64,000 nucleotides of DNA from NCBI RefSeq assembly GCF_014268495.2, contig NZ_CP077087.1:1863501-1927500 (forward strand), written 5' to 3'. This stretch comes from Pseudomonas monsensis. Its GTDB lineage: Bacteria > Pseudomonadota > Gammaproteobacteria > Pseudomonadales > Pseudomonadaceae. Below are positions 1-8,545 of the stretch, piece after piece. Positions within the stretch are counted from its first letter, which is position 1, and each line of letters opens with the position of its first letter. Both the position numbers and the translations under genes were made by a program. Below the pieces are notes generated by a model. That model was not told the origin of the DNA, did no database searches, and saw nothing but the letters and a program-made list of their open reading frames with translations.

Positions 1-593
1 ACCACCAGCCACAAATGGCCTTCGGCGTGCAGTCGATCGACCGTCAGACCCTGAAGAACAACACCGTGGGCCTGGCCAAGGCGGCGAAGATCTTCAACGT
101 GCCGACGATCTACACCTCGGTGGAAACCGAGAGCTTCAGCGGTTACATCTGGCCTGAGCTGTTGGCGGTTCATCCTGAGCAGAAGCCGATCGAGCGCACC
201 TCGATGAACTCCTGGGAAGACAAGGCGCTGGTCGACGCGGTCAAAGCCACCGGGCGCAAGAAGCTGATCATTGCCGCGCTGTGGACCGAGGTCTGCCTGA
301 CCTTCCCGGCCCTCGAAGCCCTGGCGGAAGGTTATGAGGTGTACATCGTGACCGACGCGTCCGGCGGCACCAGCAAAGAAGCCCACGACATGTCGGTGCA
401 ACGGATGATTCAGGCGGGCGCGGTGCCGGTCACCTGGCAGCAAGTGCTGCTCGAATTCCAGCGTGACTGGGCGCATAAAGAGACTTATGAAGCAGTGATG
501 GAACTGGTGCTGGAACACAGCGGCGCTTACGGCATGGGCGTCGATTACGCCTACACCATGGTGCACAAGGCGCCGCAACGGCAGGCCAAATAA
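1..593 (+). CDS. Isochorismatase-family cysteine hydrolase, YcaC-like (5' end cut off)
   Basis: The frame is open from base 1. The codons before the first internal Met (base 15) read H-Q-P-Q-M and bases 1-2 are AC, so they probably complete the Asp codon of the family's D-H-Q motif; the gene begins outside the window. The predicted nucleophile lies in A-L-W-T-E-V-C-L-T-F (Cys codon 294-296), preceded by the lysine-containing strand G-R-K-K-L-I-I-A. Together with the missing Asp these form the family's Asp-Lys-Cys triad. The spacing and the text around T-E-V-C resemble E. coli YcaC. Members hydrolyse amide or ester-like substrates; the substrate here cannot be told. It is convergent with the MscS channel gene and ends 10 bases before a strong hairpin. 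Confidence 0.85.
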   Translation, partial: HQPQMAFGVQSIDRQTLKNNTVGLAKAAKIFNVPTIYTSVETESFSGYIWPELLAVHPEQKPIERTSMNSWEDKALVDAVKATGRKKLIIAALWTEVCLTFPALEALAEGYEVYIVTDASGGTSKEAHDMSVQRMIQAGAVPVTWQQVLLEFQRDWAHKETYEAVMELVLEHSGAYGMGVDYAYTMVHKAPQRQAK

Positions 594-603
594 CCCTGGG
601 CAG

Positions 604-633
604 AAAAAACGCAACTTCGGTTGCGTTTTTTTT
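604..633. terminator. Bidirectional rho-independent terminator
   Basis: CGCAAC-TTCG-GTTGCG forms a six-base stem with a UUCG-type tetraloop, preceded by a run of A and followed by eight T. It sits between two convergent genes and can work in both directions. Confidence 0.85.
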
Positions 634-662
634 CCTGCGGCAGCTCCTGCACGGATCGTGCG

Positions 663-1961
663 TTACATGAGGTGTTTTTCAGGCACGGGAATGTGCGCGG
701 AACCCAACACCGCCGGCAACAACCCCGAGCGCAAATCCCCGCCACTCGGTTGCTGATACAGGCTCAAGCCAAACTCCGGCAGCACTGCCAGCAGGTAATC
801 GAAAATATCCCCCTGAATCCGCTCGTAATCGGCCCACGCCGTGGTGCGGGTGAAGCAGTAGATTTCCAGCGGAATGCCCTGCGCCGTGGTCTGCATCTGG
901 CGGACCATGCAGGTCATGTTCGGTTGAATCTCCGGATGACTCTTCAGATACGCCAATGCATACGCGCGAAAGGTGCCGATATTGGTCATCCGCCGACGAT
1001 TCGCCGACATTGCCGCGACATTACCCTGCGCCTCGTTCCATGCCTTGAGCTCGGCTTTCTTGCGGCTCATATAGTCGGTCAGCAGGTGCACCTGGGAGAG
1101 TTTTTCTTCTTCATCGTCGCGGATGAAGCGCACGCCGCTGGCGTCGATGAACAGGCTGCGCTTGATCCGCCGACCGCCGGACTGCTGCATGCCGCGCCAG
1201 TTCTTGAACGACTCGGACATCAGGCGCCAGGTCGGGATTGAAACGATGGTCTTGTCGAAGTTCTGCACCTTGACCGTGTGCAGGGTGATGTCGACCACGT
1301 CGCCATCGGCGCCGACCTGGGGCATTTCGATCCAGTCACCGACCCGCAGCATGTCGTTGCTGGTCAGTTGTACGCTGGCGACAAACGACAACAGGGTGTC
1401 CTTGTAGACCAACAGAATCACCGCCGACATCGCACCCAGACCGGAGAGCAGCAACAGTGGCGAACGGTCGATCAATGTGGCGACGATGATGATCGCGCCG
1501 AACACGTACAGCACCATTTTCGCCAGTTGCACATAGCCCTTGATCGAGCGGGTACGGGCATGTTCGGTGCGCGCGTAGATGTCCAGCAGCGCATTGAGCA
1601 GGGCACTCACCGACAGCAACAGGAACAGAATGGTGAACGACAATGCCACGTTGCCGAGAAAGGTCATCGCGGTTTTGCTCAGTTCCGGCACCAGATGCAG
1701 GCCGAACTGGATCACCAGCGACGGTGTCATCTGCGCCAGGCGCTGAAACACCTTGTTGTGGCGAAAGTCGTTGATCCAGTGCAGGGCCGGTTGGCGTCCG
1801 AGCATGCGGCTGGCGTGCAGGATCAGATAACGCGCCACTCGTCCGAGGACCAGTGCGATCACCAATAGCAGCATCAGCGCCAGGCCGGATTGCAGGAGCG
1901 GGTGCTGTTCGAGGACACCCCAGAGGTCTTGGGCTTTGAGCCAGAGCTGTTTGAAATCCAT
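663..1961 (-). CDS. MscS-family mechanosensitive ion channel (YbdG-like)
   Basis: 432 residues, close to the size of E. coli YbdG (about 415). The N-terminal half has several hydrophobic segments (about residues 22-45, 97-125, 147-170 and 172-190). The glycine/alanine-rich last segment (L-L-S-G-L-G-A-M-S-A-V) matches the pore-lining helix of MscS proteins. A soluble beta-rich domain follows (V-G-D-W-I-E-M-P, then V-S-I-P-T-W-R-L). It should act in the inner membrane, releasing solutes during hypo-osmotic shock. The ATG start has no clear Shine-Dalgarno sequence. It is divergent from the RNA helicase gene (191-bp spacer). Confidence 0.9.
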   Translation of the reverse strand: MDFKQLWLKAQDLWGVLEQHPLLQSGLALMLLLVIALVLGRVARYLILHASRMLGRQPALHWINDFRHNKVFQRLAQMTPSLVIQFGLHLVPELSKTAMTFLGNVALSFTILFLLLSVSALLNALLDIYARTEHARTRSIKGYVQLAKMVLYVFGAIIIVATLIDRSPLLLLSGLGAMSAVILLVYKDTLLSFVASVQLTSNDMLRVGDWIEMPQVGADGDVVDITLHTVKVQNFDKTIVSIPTWRLMSESFKNWRGMQQSGGRRIKRSLFIDASGVRFIRDDEEEKLSQVHLLTDYMSRKKAELKAWNEAQGNVAAMSANRRRMTNIGTFRAYALAYLKSHPEIQPNMTCMVRQMQTTAQGIPLEIYCFTRTTAWADYERIQGDIFDYLLAVLPEFGLSLYQQPSGGDLRSGLLPAVLGSAHIPVPEKHLM

Positions 1962-2152
1962 GTGAGCAACGATTCTTCTGTAAGACGCGATGGGCGATTA
2001 GAGCATTTAAGACGCCGTGTATTACCGTTGGAGACAAATCGAGCAACAAAAAAGCCACTGATTACGCCCGTTTGTATAAAGAAACTCGGCCTGAGCGCTC
2101 GAAACCGGTAACCTATGCAGCTGTTTTTTTGCATATCTTCGAGGTAGCACCC

Positions 2153-3493
2153 GTGTTTTCCCAATTCGCCCTGCACGAACGCCTGCTCAAAGCCGTGGCC
2201 GAGCTGAAATTTGTCGAGCCAACGCCTGTGCAAGCTGCGGCCATTCCGCTGGCGCTCCAGGGGCGTGACCTGCGGGTGACGGCGCAAACCGGTAGCGGCA
2301 AGACCGCCGCTTTTGTCCTGCCGATCCTCAACCGCCTGATCGGTCCGGCCAAGGTCCGCGTCAGCATCAAGACCCTGATCCTGCTGCCGACCCGCGAACT
2401 GGCCCAGCAGACCCTGAAGGAAGTCGAGCGCTTCTCGCAGTTCACCTTCATCAAGTCGGGCCTGATCACCGGCGGTGAAGACTTCAAGGTCCAGGCTGCC
2501 ATGCTGCGCAAGGTGCCGGACATCCTCATCGGTACCCCGGGGCGGATGATCGAGCAACTCAACGCCGGCAACCTCGACCTCAAAGAAGTCGAAGTGCTGG
2601 TGCTCGATGAAGCCGACCGCATGCTCGACATGGGTTTCGCCGAAGACGTACAGCGTCTGGTCGACGAATGCCCGAACCGTCAGCAGACCATGCTGTTCTC
2701 CGCCACCACCGGCGGTTCCGGCCTGCGCGAGATGATCGCCAAGGTCTTGAACAACCCTGAGCACCTGCAGCTCAACGCGGTCAGCCAGCTGAACTCGACC
2801 ACCCGTCAGCAGATCATCACGGCCGACCACAACCAGCACAAAGAACAGATCGTGAACTGGCTGCTGGCCAACGAGACCTATCAGAAGGCCATCGTCTTCA
2901 CCAACACCCGTGCCATGGCCGACCGCATCTACGGCCGCCTCGTGGCTCAGGAATACAAGGCGTTCGTGCTGCACGGCGAAAAAGACCAGAAGGATCGCAA
3001 ACTGGCGATCGACCGTCTGAAGCAGGGCGGCGTGAAGATCCTGGTGGCGACCGACGTCGCGGCCCGAGGTCTGGACGTAGATGGTCTGGACCTGGTGATC
3101 AACTTCGACATGCCACGCAGCGGCGACGAATACGTACACCGTATCGGTCGTACCGGCCGTGCCGGCAACGATGGTTTGGCGATCTCGCTGATCTGCCACG
3201 GCGACTGGAACCTGATGTCGAGCATCGAGCGCTACCTCAAGCAAAGCTTCGAGCGCCGCACGATCAAGGAAGTCAAAGGCACCTACGGTGGACCGAAAAA
3301 GGTCAAGGCCTCGGGTAAAGCCGTTGGCGTGAAGAAGAAAAAGACCGACGCCAAGGGCGACAAGAAAAAAACCGCCGCCAAGACGCCGACCAAGCGCAAG
3401 AGCGTCAACCGGCCGAAACCGGACTCGCTGGTGAGCAGCGATGGCATGGCCCCGCTCAAGCGCCGCAAGCCGGCCGCGCCTGCCGCTGAGTAA
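2153..3493 (+). CDS. DEAD-box ATP-dependent RNA helicase (SrmB-like)
   Basis: 446 residues from a GTG start at 2153. I prefer this to the longer frame from 2072 because GAGG (2141-2144) lies eight bases upstream and the protein then starts directly with the Q-motif region. Motifs in order: Walker A A-Q-T-G-S-G-K-T (about 44-51), P-T-R-E-L-A (79-84), D-E-A-D (152-155), S-A-T (183-185) and H-R-I-G-R-T-G-R. The last 60 residues are a lysine-rich tail typical of RNA-binding extensions. The core is closest, by eye, to SrmB/RhlE-type helicases that help ribosome assembly and RNA turnover, especially in the cold; the exact orthologue is not settled. Confidence 0.93.
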   Translation: MFSQFALHERLLKAVAELKFVEPTPVQAAAIPLALQGRDLRVTAQTGSGKTAAFVLPILNRLIGPAKVRVSIKTLILLPTRELAQQTLKEVERFSQFTFIKSGLITGGEDFKVQAAMLRKVPDILIGTPGRMIEQLNAGNLDLKEVEVLVLDEADRMLDMGFAEDVQRLVDECPNRQQTMLFSATTGGSGLREMIAKVLNNPEHLQLNAVSQLNSTTRQQIITADHNQHKEQIVNWLLANETYQKAIVFTNTRAMADRIYGRLVAQEYKAFVLHGEKDQKDRKLAIDRLKQGGVKILVATDVAARGLDVDGLDLVINFDMPRSGDEYVHRIGRTGRAGNDGLAISLICHGDWNLMSSIERYLKQSFERRTIKEVKGTYGGPKKVKASGKAVGVKKKKTDAKGDKKKTAAKTPTKRKSVNRPKPDSLVSSDGMAPLKRRKPAAPAAE

Positions 3494-3510
3494 GGCTTTT
3501 CAGGCACGCA

Positions 3511-3543
3511 GAAAAAACCCGGAATAATGTCCGGGTTTTTTTT
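3511..3543 (+). terminator. Rho-independent terminator after the RNA helicase
   Basis: AACCCGGA-(ATAATG)-TCCGGGTT stem with a long T run after it and an A run before it. It is probably also usable by the convergent gene at 3557. Confidence 0.85.
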
Positions 3544-3556
3544 CGTCCAGCGTTTA

Positions 3557-4156
3557 TCAGTTTCCTAACAGACCGCTGGTGTCGGCGTCGAAGCGGCGTT
3601 TTGCCTGATCTGCCGCCGGTTTCAGCGCGGCGAGCAGGGCGGCCTCGCTGTATAACCGGGTGCCGGCCAGGTCCTTGGGTGTCGGCTCGATCGGGATCAG
3701 CACGTCTTCGTCATCAGCGTGCAGCCAGATCGCCACAACGTTGAGCGCCGATACAAACAACACCCGCAGCTCAACGGTCTTGCCTTGCAGGTGCGGCGCT
3801 TGCTCCGCCAGTTTCAGCGCCCCTACCGTGGCGGCGGCGAGGTTGCCGTGGTTCAACGAAGCGAACTCGACGTGACCCCGGACTTCGGCCAACTGGGCAT
3901 CGGCGATCGTTACGTCATCGGCGAACACCAGGTAGTGCCAGTCGCCGATCCGCGCGTTGCGCAGACCTTTGCCGGCGCTCAGGTCATCCAGGCTCAGCGA
4001 ATAGCCGCGGTAGGCCTCGCTGAGGCTGATCTTCGCCGCTGCGGCGTTGGCGAACTGGCGGTTGGCGCCAAAGCCCCGGGTTTGCAGCGCGGCTTGCAGC
4101 GCCGGGCGCAAAGTCTGTACGCCGTTGGAAGGCGCCTTTGGATACGTCAGTTGCAT
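3557..4156 (-). CDS. Protein of unknown function, partner of the papain-like protease
   Basis: 199 residues, no signal peptide and no membrane segment. I do not recognise the family. The sequence is alanine-rich with alternating strand-like pieces (W-H-Y-L-V-F-A-D-D-V, V-E-L-R-V-L-F-V-S-A, V-V-A-I-W-L-H-A-D-D-E-D) and reads as a compact cytosolic domain. It starts 13 bases after the stop of the AvrRpt2-like protease gene, with its own GGAGGG ribosome site overlapping that gene's end, so the two are almost certainly co-transcribed and translated together. A role as binding partner, inhibitor or chaperone of the protease is inference only. Confidence 0.7.
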   Translation of the reverse strand: MQLTYPKAPSNGVQTLRPALQAALQTRGFGANRQFANAAAAKISLSEAYRGYSLSLDDLSAGKGLRNARIGDWHYLVFADDVTIADAQLAEVRGHVEFASLNHGNLAAATVGALKLAEQAPHLQGKTVELRVLFVSALNVVAIWLHADDEDVLIPIEPTPKDLAGTRLYSEAALLAALKPAADQAKRRFDADTSGLLGN

Positions 4157-4169
4157 GATGTCGCCCTCC

Positions 4170-4751
4170 TCAGTTTTTCACGGTGAAATAAGTGTTGGTC
4201 CAGTTGCCGCCACCGTTGTACGAACGGGGGAAGGCATTCAGTGCACGAGTCGAGTAGCCGTAGATCGAATCCGCCACCAGCACGTAGTCGCCGTTGGTGC
4301 CATAGATCGTCAGGAAGTGCGCACCGCCGCCGTACCAGGCGCAGCGCAGGCCGACCGGGCGGCCCATGCTGATCTGGTTCCGAATGGCTGACATCTGCAA
4401 CGAGCCCTGATTCATGCCGTTGTAACTGCGGGTGATCCGCAGCGCGGTGTCCAGATAGCCGTAGACGTTGCACGGGCCGGGTTGATTACAGCAGTTGCGA
4501 TCCAGCGCCGCGCTGGCCACCCCGCACTGGGTCCAGGACCCCGTGCCGTAATAGTTGCCGACCGAGGCGGAAACGGCGGCCCAGCACCAATTGGTCTGAG
4601 TTTGCTGCTGCATGTTGAAGTTGAGACTGGCGGCCAGGGCGCTGACCTGTTCAGCGGCTTCGGCTTCGACCAGTTGTGGGTCGAGCAAAGCGCCGATAAG
4701 GCACCTTGGCAGGGTTTCGCCGGTAAATCGGGTTGCTTCAGTGGTTAACAT
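4170..4751 (-). CDS. Papain-like cysteine protease, AvrRpt2 / C39-like fold
   Basis: 193 residues. The core N-W-C-W-A-A-V puts the catalytic Cys at 56, G-G-A-H-F-L-T-I-Y puts His at 145, and V-L-V-A-D-S puts Asp at 161. This order and the motifs match the papain-like family that includes the Pseudomonas syringae type III effector AvrRpt2. Further cysteines (76, 87, 88, 94, 137) are unusual for a cytosolic protein. There is no Sec signal peptide. The start has GGAGG eight bases upstream. It heads a two-gene unit, and a pair of palindromes lies about 140 bases upstream. Target and export route are unknown; no type III or VI genes are in the window. Confidence 0.82.
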   Translation of the reverse strand: MLTTEATRFTGETLPRCLIGALLDPQLVEAEAAEQVSALAASLNFNMQQQTQTNWCWAAVSASVGNYYGTGSWTQCGVASAALDRNCCNQPGPCNVYGYLDTALRITRSYNGMNQGSLQMSAIRNQISMGRPVGLRCAWYGGGAHFLTIYGTNGDYVLVADSIYGYSTRALNAFPRSYNGGGNWTNTYFTVKN

Positions 4752-4888
4752 CTTTCAATCCTCCATGAGTGAAAACAAGCGTCCAGCTTGTGTGGTGTCG
4801 CGATGTTGCCGAGCAATCGGTGGCTAACGGTTTTCATCTTCGATGAACGGTGCCGATCTCCTCGCTCAACGTAACCTTAGTCTTGATA

Positions 4889-4925
4889 TGCATTTATGCA
4901 AGAAAATAAATGCATTAATGCATTT
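4889..4925. promoter_or_regulatory. Tandem palindromes TGCATTWATGCA, candidate operator
   Basis: TGCATTTATGCA (4889-4900) and TGCATTAATGCA (4911-4922) are spaced exactly 22 bases apart, two turns of the helix. The second sits inside an 18-base perfect palindrome (4908-4925). They lie in an A/T-rich spacer upstream of the protease gene, whose start is at 4751. Tandem half-site symmetry of this kind suggests binding by a dimeric regulator; which one is unknown. Confidence 0.5.
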
Positions 4926-4938
4926 TCGAAGGCAAAAA

Positions 4939-4996
4939 ATCGCAGCCTGTGACAACTCCTACGGTGATCGGGGTAGGTGCTGTTGCAGGCTGCGAT
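4939..4996. repeat. REP-type inverted repeat
   Basis: ATCGCAGCCTG (4939-4949) and its exact reverse complement (4986-4996) flank a 36-base loop. It lies just after the stop of the small periplasmic protein gene at 5006 and may act as a transcript end. The motif resembles intergenic repeats I associate with fluorescent pseudomonads. Confidence 0.6.
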
Positions 4997-5005
4997 CCTG
5001 GTTTT

Positions 5006-5281
5006 TCAGCTCTCGGCTTTTTTCTCGGTGGTGCCCAACTCTTTCAACCGCTGATCAATCAACTGGCACTTGTCCGGCAAATCCTTGCTGGCCGTACCCA
5101 GGTCCATCTTCTGCAACTCGGCGTTGATCTCCTTGGCCTTGGCCGGATTCTGCTCCGTGAGTTTGGCGACTTCCCTGGCCAGTTGTTCACGCTTGGCAGT
5201 GGCTTCTTCCGGCGTGCAGGCCCAGACGGGCAGGGCGCAGGCGAGGGTAGCGGCGAGGGTGAGCTTGATCAGGTTTTTCAT
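5006..5281 (-). CDS. Small exported protein of unknown function
   Basis: 91 residues with a clear Sec signal peptide: M-K-N-L-I-K, then a hydrophobic core, with cleavage likely after A-L-P-V-W-A (about residue 21). The mature part is a charged helix-rich domain with two cysteines (mature C near the N-terminus, and D-K-C-Q-L-I-D-Q-R-L-K-E-L). These could form a disulfide in the periplasm. Similar small cysteine-containing periplasmic proteins are common in Pseudomonas; I cannot name the family. Confidence 0.7.
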   Translation of the reverse strand: MKNLIKLTLAATLACALPVWACTPEEATAKREQLAREVAKLTEQNPAKAKEINAELQKMDLGTASKDLPDKCQLIDQRLKELGTTEKKAES

Positions 5282-5362
5282 CGGGGCAGGCCTCCGGTCC
5301 GGGTAAGGCGGGTTAACCGGTGGAGGCCTCGCTGCGATGAAAAGTTCAGTCTGCGCAGGCTT

Positions 5363-6097
5363 TCAGCTCGTATGGCAGCAACTTGAAGGGGTTTGTCCCT
5401 CATACCGGTCATGATGCCGCACCCATTCCATGATCTCGTCTTCGTTCCTGCCCTTGGGTGTGAGGTCGAGGTAGTGATAGGCGCCGACCAACATGTCCAG
5501 CCCACGGGCATAGGTTGAATAGGTGTGGAAAATCTCTCCTGCCTGATCGCGATAGAACACACTCAGCCCGGGCATTTCTTCTTCGCAGCTGTCAGTTTTT
5601 TCGTAGTTGTACGTAGCTTTTCCGGCCTCGGCGTCTTCGGCCCGAGCGCAGACAGCAAAGTCGTAGTTGAAATCGGAGCCGTCTGACGACACCCAGGCGA
5701 ATTTCCAGCCCATCCGCCGTTTAAAGTCTTGAAACTCGCTGAACGGTGCGTGTGAAACGGCGACCACGGCAATGTCGTGATGGGCCAGGTGCTGGTTGGC
5801 GCCGTCGATATGGTCGCTGAGGAACGAGCAGCCTTGGCAACCTTCTTCCCAGCCCTTGGCGAACATGAAGTGGTAAACCACCAGTTGACTGTGTTGGCCG
5901 AACAGGTCGGCCAGTTTCAGCTCGCCGTCCGGGCCCTGGAAACGGTAGTCCTTGTCGATTTTCACCCACGGCAATGCGCGGCGCTTGGCGCTGAGGCGAT
6001 CGCGCTCCCGGGTGAAGGCCTTTTCGTCCGCCAGGTGCTGCTTGCGGGCAGCGAGCCATTCTTCGCGCGACACCACCGGATGATTCTCAACGTTCAT
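5363..6097 (-). CDS. DUF899 thioredoxin-fold protein
   Basis: 244 residues, the usual size for the DUF899 family. The central region Y-H-F-M-F followed by G-C-Q-G-C-S-F-L gives a C-X-X-C pair on a thioredoxin-like fold. Downstream V-V-A-V-S-H-A-P and the conserved G-W-K-F-A-W-V-S-S and N-Y-D-F motifs are characteristic. The ATG start has AGGAG eight bases upstream. The physiological role of the family is not established; a redox function is inferred from the fold and cysteines. Confidence 0.88.
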   Translation of the reverse strand: MNVENHPVVSREEWLAARKQHLADEKAFTRERDRLSAKRRALPWVKIDKDYRFQGPDGELKLADLFGQHSQLVVYHFMFAKGWEEGCQGCSFLSDHIDGANQHLAHHDIAVVAVSHAPFSEFQDFKRRMGWKFAWVSSDGSDFNYDFAVCARAEDAEAGKATYNYEKTDSCEEEMPGLSVFYRDQAGEIFHTYSTYARGLDMLVGAYHYLDLTPKGRNEDEIMEWVRHHDRYEGQTPSSCCHTS

Positions 6098-6272
6098 GAT
6101 GATTTCTCCTGCGGGGTTGAAACCGTGTGTTTCAGACTAGTCGTTTAGCCCTGGGAGCAATCGACAGACCGCCGGTCGGTCGGCGCGGAAAATGCGGCTG
6201 AACGGCTGCGGACGGCCTCGGTCACAACCTATGAACGCGCCAATAATCACGCGCACCGGAGGTTGAATCAGG

Positions 6273-6665
6273 ATGACGACTTATAACTGGGATTTGATTG
6301 AGCGCTTGCTGCACGAAGTGCAGAACAGCGCTGGCCACAGTTTTGCCCCGCGGGCCTATGCCGAAGACTATGCGGCGGAGAAAGCCGGCGCCGGCGAACC
6401 GATCGAGAATCTGGATCATCTGAAAACGCTGGCCTGCGAGTATGAAAGGTTGCTGCTGTTGCGTGGCTACATCGCCCCGCGTCCGGATGAGGAGGGCAGC
6501 ACGGGGAACAATTTTGTGCTGACGCCGCGCGGATCGAGCCTGTTGAGTCTGATCGACAGCAGCATTCCCGGTAATGACCATCCGCGCCAGGTGCTGGATG
6601 AGCAGGAAGATGCGCTGGCTGAGGCGACGTTCGATGTCGTCGCTTCCAAGGCGCAGATCGCCTGA
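6273..6665 (+). CDS. Small putative winged-helix protein (DUF2513-like)
   Basis: 130 residues. The opening Y-N-W-D-L-I-E-R-L-L-H-E-V-Q, the middle H-L-K-T-L-A-C-E-Y-E-R-L-L-L-L-R-G-Y-I and the ending F-V-L-T-P-R-G-S-S-L-L follow the pattern of small winged-helix proteins (DUF2513 and relatives), where the last motif is the wing strand and helix. DNA binding is plausible but unproven. It is monocistronic, convergent with the lipoprotein gene and separated from it by a hairpin. Confidence 0.65.
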   Translation: MTTYNWDLIERLLHEVQNSAGHSFAPRAYAEDYAAEKAGAGEPIENLDHLKTLACEYERLLLLRGYIAPRPDEEGSTGNNFVLTPRGSSLLSLIDSSIPGNDHPRQVLDEQEDALAEATFDVVASKAQIA

Positions 6666-6674
6666 AGGTCTTGT

Positions 6675-6700
6675 GTGGGAGCGAGCGAGCCCGCTCCCAC
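6675..6700. repeat. REP hairpin between convergent genes
   Basis: GTGGGAGCG and CGCTCCCAC-type arms form a compact hairpin of the Pseudomonas GTGGGAGCGAGC REP type. A T-rich stretch (6711-6717) follows, so it may terminate the gene at 6273-6665. Confidence 0.6.
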
Positions 6701-6717
6701 ATTGGGTCTCTGTTTTT

Positions 6718-7587
6718 TCAGTTTCTCTGTGCGGCCTTGAGACACTTGAGGTCGTTGAAATCCTTGCGCACTCCCTCGATCTTCTTCAGCAACCGCTGGC
6801 GCTGTTGCGGCGTACTGTCGGCCATCAGATCCACAAACAACGCACGCGCTTGGGCTTCGGTATTGGCGTAAGCCTTCTGGTACTCCGGTGTCCATAAACG
6901 TTCGCGATTGACCAGAAGCGTTTCGATGCGCTGTGGGAATTCGGCACTGTTGCGCTGGGCCACGGCGGCGCTGAATTGCTGCTGCCAGTGCGCGCGGTTG
7001 GCGATCCACTGGGCGTTTTGATCGCCAAGTGCGGTCGACCAGGCCATCACCCGTTGTTCCTGGGTAACGCTCAGCGGGCCCAGCCAATCGGTCAAGCGCT
7101 TGTCCATGCGTGCGCCGCGTTCGGCAATCTGCTGGGCCAGCGGGGGTTTGACGTATTCCCGTTCCCGTTTGCGCAGGTCCTTGGCAAAGGCGTCGTTCAT
7201 TTCCGCGACCTGTTTATCGTCCAGCCCTTGCAGCAGTTCAATGGCCGACGGCGTGATCTGGCGCGCAGTATCGGCGATGGCCTGTTTGGCTTCTGCGGTT
7301 CGCGCTTGCAGTGCCGCGTCGCTTACCTGATTGGTTTCAACCATGGTCTGCAAACGATCCAGCCAGTCGAGATAGCCGGGCAATTGCGTGGTGCAGTGCC
7401 AGCTCAGGTGGGTCTTGAGGCGTTCGTTGAACCAGTCTTTCTGCTCGCCGTTCATGTCCACGTAGTCGCTGAGCGACCATGGAATGATCACGTCGAGGTT
7501 GCGGTACGCGAGGCCGACGCGGCTGCAGGCGCCAAGGGCGAGGGTGAAGATCAACAGTGCGGTAATGTGCTTGAACCAGCGAGACAT
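6718..7587 (-). CDS. DUF6279 family lipoprotein
   Basis: 289 residues. A lipoprotein signal peptide ends in the lipobox L-A-L-G-A-C with Cys 21 as lipid attachment site. The mature protein is helical and charged with the opening R-N-L-D-V-I-I-P-W-S-L-S-D-Y-V and repeated arginine/glutamine-rich helices, the pattern of DUF6279 lipoproteins in Pseudomonas. Expected in the outer membrane facing the periplasm; function unknown. It stands alone. Confidence 0.8.
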   Translation of the reverse strand: MSRWFKHITALLIFTLALGACSRVGLAYRNLDVIIPWSLSDYVDMNGEQKDWFNERLKTHLSWHCTTQLPGYLDWLDRLQTMVETNQVSDAALQARTAEAKQAIADTARQITPSAIELLQGLDDKQVAEMNDAFAKDLRKREREYVKPPLAQQIAERGARMDKRLTDWLGPLSVTQEQRVMAWSTALGDQNAQWIANRAHWQQQFSAAVAQRNSAEFPQRIETLLVNRERLWTPEYQKAYANTEAQARALFVDLMADSTPQQRQRLLKKIEGVRKDFNDLKCLKAAQRN

Positions 7588-7664
7588 GGGCGAATCCTTG
7601 CGATGGCCAGCCTGGGGAATCTGATTCTTATGTGAACGCAGAATGAACCCGGCAGTTCAGCCGA

Positions 7665-8381
7665 TCAATAGAACGCGCGCGCAGCCTTGAGGGTAACGAG
7701 GCCGTCGCACTGGCTGTTGTGCCCGGAATAAGCCGAGCAATCGCTGCCGCTGAGGCTGGAGTTGCTGTAGATCAGGTCGAGATCGACGCCCATGAACGGC
7801 CGGGACAGTTTCACTGACCAGTCGGTAAAACTGCTGACATACCCACCGTCGACGGCGACCGGCGTGTTCAGTTGGTGGGTGGTGTATTTCATGCTGACAC
7901 CAATGCCGAACGGTTGATTGCCGCCAAGATCGGCAAACAACGTGTTGTTCTGTTTATCCGGATCGTTGCTCAGGGCCACGCCGAAACGACTGCCGAGCAG
8001 CGTCAGGCCACCGAACAGCTCCTGGCTGTCGAGGGTGTCCACTTCGGGATAGCTGTAGTGAATCATCCCGACTTCGTAGCCGAGCGTCTGGTCGAAGGGT
8101 TGTTTAAAGCCGATGTAGGAATCGACTTCGAGGTCTTTGCCCGGGGTGATACCCATGCTGGGTGCATATTGGCCGAAATAGAGACCGCTGTTGTGGCTCA
8201 GGTCGAGGCCGCCGTGGAACGAGCCGACCGCCGCCGGTTTGACCAGGCCTTGCGCCATGCTGCGGGCGGGAGTGGTGCCCAGTTTAAGGTCGAAATCGCC
8301 GAGTTCCCGCTGGAAGATCTGCGCGTGCACGGTCGAGCAGACCAGCAGGCCTGCAAGCAATAAACGGGAAGATGTGCGCAT
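7665..8381 (-). CDS. TorF-family putative porin
   Basis: 238 residues with a signal peptide cleaved after A-L-(L-V-C-S-T)-V-H-A near residue 20. The mature sequence is built of alternating strands with aromatic ends (S-G-L-Y-F-G-Q-Y, L-E-V-D-S-Y-I-G-F, V-G-M-I-H-Y-S-Y-P) and ends in A-R-A-F-Y with a terminal aromatic, as outer-membrane barrels do. The W-x-G/Y-pattern fits the TIGR02001/TorF group of small putative porins. Substrate unknown. The barrel contains two cysteines near the C-terminus (S-D-C-S-A-Y, S-Q-C-D-G-L), probably a disulfide-closed loop. Confidence 0.78.
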   Translation of the reverse strand: MRTSSRLLLAGLLVCSTVHAQIFQRELGDFDLKLGTTPARSMAQGLVKPAAVGSFHGGLDLSHNSGLYFGQYAPSMGITPGKDLEVDSYIGFKQPFDQTLGYEVGMIHYSYPEVDTLDSQELFGGLTLLGSRFGVALSNDPDKQNNTLFADLGGNQPFGIGVSMKYTTHQLNTPVAVDGGYVSSFTDWSVKLSRPFMGVDLDLIYSNSSLSGSDCSAYSGHNSQCDGLVTLKAARAFY

Positions 8382-8545
8382 GCGTCACTCCATGAACAGC
8401 GAGCGCAGGCGGCGGGCCTGCTGAAACGCTTGATCTAGACGCGTGCAAGGATACCGGCGAATGATCGGCATTGATGGCCGTTCGTCGATTACTGAATATT
8501 TGCTGTGTGATTTGTTTAAAGCGAGGAGGGTCTGATGCGGTGCCA

